From Prevotellaceae bacterium UBA1720 (lineage in GTDB: Bacteria; Bacteroidota; Bacteroidia; Bacteroidales; Bacteroidaceae), in the NCBI GenBank assembly GCA_002317475.1, contig DCIS01000157.1, positions 1 to 10,467 of the forward strand: DNA of 10,467 nucleotides, in the 5' to 3' direction. A model generated the notes under the pieces. That model saw only the letters and a list, made by a program, of their open reading frames with translations, was not told the DNA's origin and made no database searches. The translations under genes and the position numbers were made by a program. Positions 1-5,801 of this stretch are shown one piece after another (the stretch's first letter is position 1; each line of letters opens with the position of its first letter).

Positions 1-105
1 ATACGTAATGACGAGGTGGTCTATGTTCCCTTTGCCAGTGCTGTGAAGAGTGACAAGCCTATCAAGAAGGAACTGATTGACGTTCTCGACACCCTGAGCA
101 TATAA
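1..105 (+). CDS. pfkA: C-terminal end of probable ATP-dependent 6-phosphofructokinase (partial)
   Basis: Only the last 34 codons are present; the frame is open from base 1 and stops with TAA at 103-105. The peptide (IRNDEVVYVPFASAVKSD, then a stretch ending DVLDTLSI) resembles the end of bacterial PfkA, where a 'G-M-V-G-I-x-N' strand is followed by 'VYVPF..A.K..KPI..EL..VL..LSI'. In the family this enzyme phosphorylates fructose-6-phosphate in cytoplasmic glycolysis. No catalytic residue lies in this fragment, so the call rests on tail similarity recalled from Bacteroidetes PfkA proteins and is moderate. There is no clear hairpin plus T-run terminator just after the stop; the inverted repeat array at 156-243 is the nearest structure. 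Confidence 0.6.
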   Translation: MRNDEVVYVPFASAVKSDKPIKKELIDVLDTLSI

Positions 106-155
106 TACTTGCTTACTCGCGTCTCGCAATGCGTTGATACAATTATCACGTTGAG

Positions 156-243
156 ACACCGTACAAACACCGTACAAACACCGTATAAACACCGTACGAA
201 TACGTAGGCTATACGTAGGCTGTACGGTGTTTGTACGTAGGAA
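156..243. repeat. 11-bp-period repeat array, four forward then four inverted-type units
   Basis: Eight consecutive 11-bp units can be read without any gap. Units 1-4 are ACACCGTACAA, ACACCGTACAA, ACACCGTATAA and ACACCGTACGA. Units 5-6 are ATACGTAGGCT twice. Unit 7 is GTACGGTGTTT, the reverse complement of AAACACCGTAC, and unit 8 is GTACGTAGGAA. A perfect 17-nt inverted repeat (160-176 with 221-237) spans the array with a 44-nt loop. The 11-bp period is about one helical turn, so each GTAC core faces the same side of the DNA. No gene covers it and no T-run follows, so it is a poor intrinsic terminator. It may be a dispersed intergenic repeat or a phased protein-binding site; the sequence alone does not decide. 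Confidence 0.85.
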
Positions 244-364
244 GTGGGTAACAAATGACATAAAAGAACAGGAATTCGTGTTTATTTGTTGTTGACATAG
301 ACAGATGTCTGACAAGATGTCATGTGGTGCTTGATTTAGGTCAATAACGACCCGTTTTTATGCT

Positions 365-380
365 AAAAAACATGTTTTTT
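365..380. repeat. Perfect 16-bp palindrome AAAAAACATGTTTTTT
   Basis: Six A, CATG, six T: a perfect dyad that ends 1 nt upstream of the -33 element of the promoter at 382-412. The position fits an A/T-rich upstream promoter element or a dimeric repressor site. The symmetry is seen directly; a function is inferred only from the location. Confidence 0.5.
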
Positions 381-381
381 G

Positions 382-412
382 CTTGTTTTGTTTTGAAAAG
401 GCACTACCTTTG
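382..412 (+). promoter_or_regulatory. Bacteroidetes-type promoter for the structured RNA region
   Basis: The -7 element TACCTTTG (405-412) matches TAnnTTTG exactly. CTTG at 382-385 supplies the -33 TTG with 19 nt between. Transcription would start near 418-422, about 10 nt before the first hairpin of the RNA region. No other TAnnTTTG with a well spaced TTG was seen between here and the coding start at 770, so this promoter may also serve that gene. Confidence 0.7.
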
Positions 413-431
413 CATCAAAATAACACAGAAA

Positions 432-491
432 CCTCGAACACGAGGCACTCAGAATTTACACAATGACCCCAGGCGTGGGGCACTCAGAATT
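432..491 (+). repeat. Two hairpins, each followed by the 13-nt repeat GGCACTCAGAATT
   Basis: Hairpin 1 is CCTCG-AACA-CGAGG (432-445). Hairpin 2 is CCCC-AGGCGT-GGGG (467-480). The last two G of each stem begin an identical GGCACTCAGAATT (444-456 and 479-491), 35 nt apart. The stems differ in sequence while the 3' flanking 13-mer is identical, so the flank is the conserved part. The unit lies between the promoter at 382-412 and the long rod at 493-687 and would form the 5' leader of that transcript. The 13-mers may be single-stranded pairing sites or protein-binding sites; this is inference. Confidence 0.7.
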
Positions 492-492
492 A

Positions 493-687
493 AAGGTGGG
501 CTCTATAAATTCGATTTGTTAGATTTTGGGTTTATTTTCGAGATCAAGGTGTTAGGGATTGATGGCGTGATGCGGGCATCACAACTGAATGAACTGACAG
601 CTTGAACCGGAAAGAAACCCAAAAGATGACGAAACGATAGCCCATAAAATTAACATTCTATCGGTGGGAATTTATAGAACCCACCTT
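493..687 (+). ncRNA. ssrS: Structured non-coding RNA with 6S RNA-like architecture
   Basis: Hand folding gives one long rod. The closing stem pairs 493-512 with 668-687 (20 positions, one C/A mismatch at 501/679). A central bubble follows: 513-523 on the 5' side and 625-667 on the 3' side, the latter holding a hairpin (635-640 CGATAG with 658-663 CTATCG). The terminal arm pairs 524-533 with 615-624 (TTTTGGGTTT with AAACCCAAAA), 544-548 with 601-605, 550-555 with 594-599, and ends in GTGATG-CGGG-CATCAC (567-582). Closing stem, open bubble with a 3' side hairpin, and long terminal stem in about 195 nt is the known layout of 6S RNA, which binds the housekeeping RNA polymerase and mimics an open promoter. 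I did not recognise it by primary sequence. It could instead be another Bacteroidales RNA class or a cis-acting leader of the gene at 770. The symbol is provisional. Confidence 0.55.
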
Positions 688-769
688 ACAACACAAACAC
701 AAAACAAAACACAAACAATGCAATACCCGGATTCAATAGGTATTAGCTTAAGGTAAAAAGATTGAAATT

Positions 770-1147
770 ATGAAAAAGATGTTGATCATGGCAAGCGCCA
801 TCATGATGGCTGCTGCCACTAATGCACAGCGAGTTGAGACCGAGTCATTCAACAAAGTCCTGGTAAATGTACCTGCACGCGTTCGTGTGGTTCCAGGGGA
901 TTCCTATAGCGTAAACATCGCTACAACGGACAGTATACTGGCCAAGTCACTACGTGTGGATGTCAAGGATGGCATACTGAGCATCAATCCTGATCTCAAG
1001 AATGGTCAGTCAGAATCAGAGAGCACTCTGCGTCTGATAATCGTGACTCCCATAGAGCCCGAGGTAGAGGTAGGCCGTGACTGTCTGGCAAAGAACATCT
1101 GCAACACCTATCCAAGCGATAAAAAGGATATGGCTGCAGGTAAGTAA
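770..1147 (+). CDS. Small exported DUF2807-like (GIN domain) protein
   Basis: 125 aa. Residues 1-19 form a signal peptide with a basic start (MKK), a hydrophobic Met/Ala-rich core and a likely cut after TNA. The mature part (FNKVLVNVPARVRVVPGD, then alternating strands and VDVKDGILSINP) resembles the start of DUF2807 'putative auto-transporter adhesin head' domains, where 'F..I.V.G.F.V.V.QGD' is followed by 'L.V.V.DG.L.I'. Full DUF2807 domains are usually longer, so this is a short version or one beta-sheet module. The end (SDKKDMAAGK) is polar and lacks an anchor. No promoter was seen directly upstream, so it may be read from the one at 382-412. A terminator follows at 1207. Function is unknown; periplasmic or surface location is inferred. 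Confidence 0.65.
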   Translation: MKKMLIMASAIMMAAATNAQRVETESFNKVLVNVPARVRVVPGDSYSVNIATTDSILAKSLRVDVKDGILSINPDLKNGQSESESTLRLIIVTPIEPEVEVGRDCLAKNICNTYPSDKKDMAAGK

Positions 1148-1206
1148 GAACTGTTATAAGTTAATAAATGTTTTCTCACTCTTGGAGTGGGGAAAGGTGA
1201 TAGTTT

Positions 1207-1244
1207 GGGAGAGAACCATTTCGGTACTCTCCCTTTCTATTTTT
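1207..1244 (+). terminator. Intrinsic terminator after the DUF2807-like gene
   Basis: GGGAGAG (1207-1213) pairs with CTCTCCC (1227-1233). Inside, after an A/A mismatch, ACC (1215-1217) pairs with GGT (1223-1225) around an ATTTC loop. A T-rich tract (TTTCTATTTTT, 1234-1244) follows. It lies 60 nt after the stop at 1147 and fits a rho-independent terminator on the plus strand. Confidence 0.8.
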
Positions 1245-1372
1245 ATGACAGTTCATTCTAAATCCTTTCATATTTTTATTATATTCCTATCAAATTTGAA
1301 ACATTTACAGGGGAAATGCCACTTTTTTATAAAAATAGGTTAAAAAAACTTTCGCTAATTAGAAAAAATAAT

Positions 1373-1380
1373 TAATTTTG
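1373..1380 (+). promoter_or_regulatory. Possible -7 promoter element before the PD40 remnant
   Basis: TAATTTTG matches TAnnTTTG and lies 2 nt before an ATG at 1383. Upstream there is only a weak -33 candidate (TTTC, 1350-1353, 19-nt gap). Such close spacing would make a nearly leaderless transcript from the ATG at 1383, or initiation inside the remnant. The match alone is modest evidence in this A/T-rich stretch. Confidence 0.35.
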
Positions 1381-1382
1381 TG

Positions 1383-2056
1383 ATGAATATGTATAATCCC
1401 CCCTTCTGAAGCAAGACTCTGTTTATGAGACTTATCCTGTCTTTTCTGCTGATGGTCGTTCACTCTACTTCTGTGCTGCCCGTGCCCTTCCCGAGGGAGG
1501 TCTGCAACTCGATTCTATCCGATATAACCTCTGTCGTATAGATTTCGATCCCGCTACAGGTAACTTCGGCAACCGCATTGATACCATCGTGAATGCCGAA
1601 TCTCAGCATAAGTCCGTCTCTTTCCCCCGTCCTTCGTATGACGGACGTTTCCTTTGCTACACGCTTTCTGACTATGGTCAGTTCAGCATCTGGCATCACG
1701 AGGCCGATCTCTATCTACTTGATCTTTCCACGGGGAAGAGTCAACCCATGGCAGAGGCAAACTCTGATGATACAGAGTCGTTTCACAATTGGAGCACGAA
1801 TTCACGTTGGATGGTAATCAGTTCACGTCGTGACGATGGTCTCTTTACCCGTCCCTATTTCTGCCATGTTGATGAAGAGGGGCACGTTGGAAAGGCTTTC
1901 ATGTTGCCACAGCGAAATCCACGTCGTTTCTATCGCGAACGTTTCCTTTCTTTCAATGTGCCTGATTTCATCATTGGTCCTACTCATTTCGATGGCAATA
2001 AGGCCAGTCGTATCATCAACGATGAATCTCGCACGAACTTTGGAGTGCGCAAATAA
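1383..2056 (+). pseudogene. PD40/TolB-like beta-propeller protein, N-terminus missing and frame broken at a C6 run
   Basis: A frame open from 1397 to the stop at 2054-2056 encodes about 219 codons of a PD40 beta-propeller protein. Visible repeats are ETYPVFSADGRSLYFC, SFPRPSYDGRFLCYTLSDYG and HNWSTNSRWMVISSRR, followed by FMLPQRNPRRFY and SFNVPDF. No ATG opens this frame near its start, and a TAA sits just before it at 1394-1396. An ATG at 1383 in another frame reads MNMYNPPF and stops at 1407-1409. The run CCCCCC at 1398-1403 separates the two frames, and a seventh C would join them into one 224-codon frame. From memory, the Bacteroidales relatives are about twice this length, so the N-terminal half also appears to be lost. 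It converges on uvrA with 27 nt between the stops. It may be decaying, slippage-controlled, or affected by a sequencing error. Confidence 0.7.
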
Positions 2057-2083
2057 CCCACGAAATCATCCTTGCTCTTGCTG

Positions 2084-4963
2084 TCAGGAAAGTAATTCGC
2101 GCAGGAATGATGGAGTATATCCCACATCGCTTTTTGCAACCTCTTCGGGTGTACCGCATGAAAGGAGTTTGCCACCACCTCTACCACCTTCCGGTCCCAT
2201 GTCGATGATATAATCGGCAGACTTGATGACGTCCAGGTTGTGCTCGATGACCAATACCGTGTTGCCTTTTTCAACCAGACGGTTCAGAACGCTGAGCAGT
2301 TGGCGTATGTCATCGAAATGCAGACCTGTGGTGGGTTCATCTAATATATATAAGGTGTTTCCTGTGTCCTTCTTGGCCAGTTCAGTAGCCAATTTGACGC
2401 GCTGGCTCTCACCGCCAGACAGGGTCGTGCTGGGTTGACCCAGTTTGATGTATCCCAGACCCACATCCTGCAGCACCTTGATTTTGGTAAGGATATGAGG
2501 TTGGTTCTCGAAGAATTCACAGGCTTGATTGATGGTCATGTCCAGCACATCTGCGATGCTCTTGCCACGGAAACGTACCTCCAGTGTCTCACGGTTGTAT
2601 CGTTTGCCCTGACAGTCTTCACAGGGTACGTAGACGTCAGGAAGGAAGTTCATCTCGATGGTCTTGTATCCGTTGCCTGTGCAAGTCTCGCAGCGACCTC
2701 CCTTGACATTGAAGGAGAAGCGTCCCGGCTTATATCCACGAATCTTTGCTTCGGGCAATTGTACAAACAGATTACGGATATCGTTGAAGACCCCTGTGTA
2801 GGTTGCAGGGTTGGATCGTGGGGTACGTCCCAATGGACTCTGGTCTACGTCTACTACCTTGTCTATATGCTCAATTCCTTCTACGGTCTCGTAGGGTAGG
2901 GGGTCACGTAGTGAACGATAGAAATGCTGACTGAGGATGGGATGCAAGGTGTCATTGATCAGCGTACTCTTGCCGCTACCACTGACACCTGTGACGCAGA
3001 TAAAGGTTCCCAGGGGGAAGGTGGCGTCAATATGCTGTAGGTTGTTACCTGTGCATCCTCGTAGGGTGATGGTCTTCCCGTTGCCTTTGCGGCGCTCTGT
3101 GGGGATGATAATCTGCTCTTTGCCATTGAGGAAACGGCTGGTGAGCGTGTCCTGTTTGAGCATATCCTTATACGTACCCTGGAAGACGACCTCTCCGCCC
3201 AGACGACCTGCGCGTGGTCCCATATCTACGATGTAGTCAGCATGTTCCATCATCTCCTGGTCGTGCTCGACGACGATAACGGTGTTGCCTAGGTCTCGCA
3301 AGGATTTGAGGGAACGGATAAGGCGACGATTGTCGCGCTGATGCAAACCGATACTGGGTTCGTCCAAAATGTACAACACATTGACTAACTGGCTGCCAAT
3401 CTGGGTAGCCAGACGAATACGTTGACTCTCACCACCCGAGAGACTGACGGATGAACGTCCTAAGGAAAGATATTCAAGACCAACGTCCAGGAGGAAATGC
3501 AGGCGGGTGCAGATCTCCTTGATAATCTCTGGTGCAATCTTGCGCTGATGATCATTGAGTTTGTCATCCAGATGTTTCATCCAGGTATATAACTCGTTGA
3601 GGTCCATCTGAGCCAGTTCAGCAATGTTCTTACCGCCAATGCGGAAATGGAGGGCCTCACGGCGCAGACGCTGTCCATGGCACTCGGGGCAAGGGGCCGT
3701 GCGACTGAACTGCTCCACCCATCTCTGCGCCGTAGCACTCTGCTCGTCTTCCTTGACATTCCGTATGTATTTGACCAAACCTTCGTATGTCACAAAGTAA
3801 TCGCTGGAAGTCTTGACTGCCTCGGCTGGAATGCGAAGGCGATCGTTGCAGCCGTAGAGTATCTCGTCAATGGCTTCGTCTGGCAGGTCAGATACAGGGG
3901 TGTCCAGTGTTGCCCCGTCGTAGCGTAATAACAGCGCCTCTATCTGATGGAAAATAAGACCAGTGGATTTGTATTTGCCCAAAGGCGCCAGGGCACCTTG
4001 ACGAACGGAGAGCGTACGGTCTGGGATGACCTTGCCTACGTCAGCCAGCGAAACATAGCCCAAACCATGGCAACGAGGACAAGCACCTTGGGGGGAGTTG
4101 AACGAGAAGTCGTGTGGGGCAGGATCATGGTAGGATACACCGCTGGTGGGGCACATCAGGTGCTTGCTATAATGTCGTATCTCGTTGGCGTTGACATCAT
4201 AGACCAGCATCTCGCCGTCACCCTGTTTCAGAGCATTGGCTACACTGCCTGTCAGGCGCTTGTCGTCCTTGTCCTGAATGATCAGGCGGTCCACCACCAC
4301 TTCTATGCTGTGGTTTTTGTAGCGGTCCAACTTCATGCCAGAGTATATCTCGCAGATGTCGCCGTCTACGCGCACATAAAGGAATCCCTTGCGCTGAATG
4401 GTCTCGAACAGTTCCCGATAGTGACCTTTACGGTTTTTTACCAAAGGAGAGAGCAGGTATACCTTGCGACCTTCATAGTCTTGAAGGAGAAGGTTGATAA
4501 TCTGCTCCTCGGTGTATTTCACCATCTTCTCGCCTGAGACGTAACTGAAGGCTTCGCCTGCACGAGCATAGAGCAAGCGTAGGAAATCATAGATCTCAGT
4601 AGTGGTGCCGACAGTAGAGCGGGGATTCTTGTTGGTGGTCTTCTGCTCGATGCTGATAACGGGGGAAAGTCCGGTAATCTTGTCTACGTCAGGGCGTTCC
4701 ATATTGCCCAGGAAGTTCCGGGCGTATGCCGAGAAGGTCTCGATGTAGCGACGCTGACCCTCTGCGAAAATTGTGTCAAAAGCCAGACTGGACTTGCCGC
4801 TGCCGGAGAGGCCCGTGATGACGGTAAGGCTCTGGCGGGGAATCTCTACATCTACATTCTTTAGATTGTGGACACGAGCACCCAATATAGAGAGGGTTTC
4901 TGCCTCAGAAACTATAGGATGGTCATTTTCGCATTGACCTTTTCCTTTTGCCATTCTACTCAT
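2084..4963 (-). CDS. uvrA: Excinuclease ABC subunit UvrA
   Basis: The damage-recognition ATPase of nucleotide excision repair; it loads UvrB on DNA in the cytoplasm. With the start chosen here it has 959 aa, near the usual 940-960. The first ATPase has Walker A GLSGSGKSSL (51-60), signature SLSGGESQR (507-515) and Walker B YILDEPSIGL (531-540). The second has GVSGSGKSTL (659-668), TLSGGESQR (847-855) and YILDEPTTGL (872-881). Zinc pairs CETC/CEDC (758-761, 781-784) are intact. In the first zinc module, however, the leading pair is C271-x2-S274 rather than Cys-Cys, facing C295/C298. The start at 4963 is favoured by AGGAGGAGG 5 nt upstream; ATG at 4954 (one base past the upstream stop) and at 5011 are alternatives. 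It overlaps the upstream gene by 8 nt. Confidence 0.97.
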   Translation of the reverse strand: MSRMAKGKGQCENDHPIVSEAETLSILGARVHNLKNVDVEIPRQSLTVITGLSGSGKSSLAFDTIFAEGQRRYIETFSAYARNFLGNMERPDVDKITGLSPVISIEQKTTNKNPRSTVGTTTEIYDFLRLLYARAGEAFSYVSGEKMVKYTEEQIINLLLQDYEGRKVYLLSPLVKNRKGHYRELFETIQRKGFLYVRVDGDICEIYSGMKLDRYKNHSIEVVVDRLIIQDKDDKRLTGSVANALKQGDGEMLVYDVNANEIRHYSKHLMCPTSGVSYHDPAPHDFSFNSPQGACPRCHGLGYVSLADVGKVIPDRTLSVRQGALAPLGKYKSTGLIFHQIEALLLRYDGATLDTPVSDLPDEAIDEILYGCNDRLRIPAEAVKTSSDYFVTYEGLVKYIRNVKEDEQSATAQRWVEQFSRTAPCPECHGQRLRREALHFRIGGKNIAELAQMDLNELYTWMKHLDDKLNDHQRKIAPEIIKEICTRLHFLLDVGLEYLSLGRSSVSLSGGESQRIRLATQIGSQLVNVLYILDEPSIGLHQRDNRRLIRSLKSLRDLGNTVIVVEHDQEMMEHADYIVDMGPRAGRLGGEVVFQGTYKDMLKQDTLTSRFLNGKEQIIIPTERRKGNGKTITLRGCTGNNLQHIDATFPLGTFICVTGVSGSGKSTLINDTLHPILSQHFYRSLRDPLPYETVEGIEHIDKVVDVDQSPLGRTPRSNPATYTGVFNDIRNLFVQLPEAKIRGYKPGRFSFNVKGGRCETCTGNGYKTIEMNFLPDVYVPCEDCQGKRYNRETLEVRFRGKSIADVLDMTINQACEFFENQPHILTKIKVLQDVGLGYIKLGQPSTTLSGGESQRVKLATELAKKDTGNTLYILDEPTTGLHFDDIRQLLSVLNRLVEKGNTVLVIEHNLDVIKSADYIIDMGPEGGRGGGKLLSCGTPEEVAKSDVGYTPSFLRELLS

Positions 4964-5681
4964 CTTTTCCTCCTCCTGTCTTTGATGAGTTGTCATAGCC
5001 AGTGAGCACATTCACCGCCTTGCGAATACTGTATTTCCTGCCATCTGCCCCTTTAGCTGTGACAACCAGATAATACACGCCGTCGTTTACGGTGTGTCCG
5101 TTGTGCTTGCCATCCCATTCTCCGTCGGGACTATCCCATGAATAGAGGCGTTGTCCCCAGCGATTGAAGATGGAGGCCTTGAAGGAAACGATACTCTGAT
5201 AGCCATCCTTGGCCTTGAAAACATCATTGTAGCCATCGCCATTGGGCGAGAAGGCATTAGGGAACTCCAGCTTTGATTCGCAGATGCTGACCATAATGGG
5301 ATTTTCCTCCCCTTCTTCAGGAACGGTTATCGTATCATTGCCCAGAATGAAGGTGGCATAGAGCTGGACGGAGAAACTGCCACTTTGGGTAAAAGTGTAG
5401 TCCAGGTTCTCGTCGAAGCGATGCACGACGACTTCGGAGGAGGTCTGCGTCATGTGGGTGATGACCCATTCGTAGCGGGCTGAATATTCGCCCACATTTT
5501 GGGGATTGGCAAGAAAATGGGCTGTCAGCGGTGCACTCTGTGCAGAGGATGCATCATCTATCTCCTCACCTTCCACGGTAATGTATGTGGCAGAGGGATC
5601 AACCGAGGGGTATTCTACCTGAGCCCAAGCTATACTCTGAAAAATAAAAACAGAGAGAAGCAGTATGAATAGTTTCTTCAT
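4956..5681 (-). CDS. Secreted protein with T9SS type-B (CHU_C, gliding-motility-associated) C-terminal domain
   Basis: 241 aa. A signal peptide spans residues 1-20 (cut after AWA). Residues 50-130 look like a PKD-type beta-sandwich (YEWVITH, DYTFTQSGSFSVQLYATF). Residues 139-226 form the CHU_C domain: FPNAFSPNGDGYNDVF, then FKASIFNRWGQRLYSW, EWDGKHNGHTVNDGVYYLVV and IRKAVNVL. In the family this domain (TIGR04131/PF13585) directs export across the outer membrane by the type IX secretion system after Sec export. The domain normally ends the protein; here a 15-residue polar, Gly-rich tail (TGYDNSSKTGGGKDE) follows and runs into the uvrA start. It is first in an operon with uvrA. The cargo is a lone small binding-type module with no catalytic domain, so its role is unknown. 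Confidence 0.88.
   Translation of the reverse strand: MKKLFILLLSVFIFQSIAWAQVEYPSVDPSATYITVEGEEIDDASSAQSAPLTAHFLANPQNVGEYSARYEWVITHMTQTSSEVVVHRFDENLDYTFTQSGSFSVQLYATFILGNDTITVPEEGEENPIMVSICESKLEFPNAFSPNGDGYNDVFKAKDGYQSIVSFKASIFNRWGQRLYSWDSPDGEWDGKHNGHTVNDGVYYLVVTAKGADGRKYSIRKAVNVLTGYDNSSKTGGGKDE
4969..4977 (-). promoter_or_regulatory. Strong Shine-Dalgarno sequence before uvrA
   Basis: Read on the minus strand, AGGAGGAGG lies 5 nt before the ATG at 4963, inside the last codons of the upstream gene. Bacteroidetes genes seldom carry strong Shine-Dalgarno sequences, and the other genes here do not show one this good. It decides the preferred start of uvrA, though it is also simply the coding sequence for the Thr-Gly-Gly-Gly-Lys tail. 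Confidence 0.5.
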
Positions 5682-5702
5682 CTTCAGTAGGGATTATTTA
5701 TG

Positions 5703-5710
5703 CAAAAATA
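5703..5710 (-). promoter_or_regulatory. Probable -7 element for the T9SS-cargo/uvrA operon
   Basis: On the minus strand TATTTTTG matches TAnnTTTG about 22 nt before the ATG at 5681. A TTG upstream sits about 23 nt away, slightly long for the -33 element, so only the -7 part is convincing. The deduced leader would be about 15 nt. Confidence 0.5.
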
Positions 5711-5749
5711 GCAAATAAAGTTCATACTATAAACAATTCTTGGATAATA

Positions 5750-5781
5750 TTTGGGCTAATGCCCACTTATTTGTACCTTTG
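5750..5781 (+). promoter_or_regulatory. Promoter of the LysM-PorT operon with a palindrome in its spacer
   Basis: TTTG (5750-5753), 20 nt, TACCTTTG (5774-5781): full match to the Bacteroidetes consensus, with the coding start 20 nt downstream at 5802. The spacer holds the inverted repeat TGGGC-TAAT-GCCCA (5752-5765), which overlaps the -33 element and could be an operator. It is divergent from the promoter of the T9SS-cargo/uvrA operon. Confidence 0.8.
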
Positions 5782-5801
5782 TACCATACAATCGCATAGA
5801 T

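Noticed and set aside
121..157. Possible terminator of pfkA: GTCTC...GAGAC with an inner TGATA-CAAT-TATCA hairpin.
   Set aside because: The stems are short and interrupted and no T-run follows; it is not a convincing intrinsic terminator.
21..254. A minus-strand frame of 77 codons with a repetitive peptide (VRCLYGVCTVFVRCL).
   Set aside because: The repetition comes from the 11-bp DNA repeats; it overlaps the pfkA end and has no promoter.
293..322. Nested inverted repeats TGACAT...ATGTCA around AGACA-GA-TGTCT, upstream of the RNA promoter.
   Set aside because: The arms are short (5-6 bp) and there is no associated T-run or promoter overlap, so it is too weak for a terminator or operator call.
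360..605. An 81-codon open frame over the promoter and structured RNA region.
   Set aside because: It starts upstream of the predicted transcription start, covers the hairpins and stems, and its peptide resembles nothing known; the RNA structure explains the sequence better.
718..756. A 12-codon open frame (MQYPDSIGISLR) just before the DUF2807-like gene, containing a 6-bp stem (722-727 with 739-744), reminiscent of an attenuator leader peptide.
   Set aside because: It has no codon bias, no clear ribosome site and no terminator alternative; a frame this short is expected by chance.
3947..4537. A 196-codon plus-strand frame opposite uvrA.
   Set aside because: It is the antisense shadow of a well-conserved uvrA region; the peptide has no recognisable domain.
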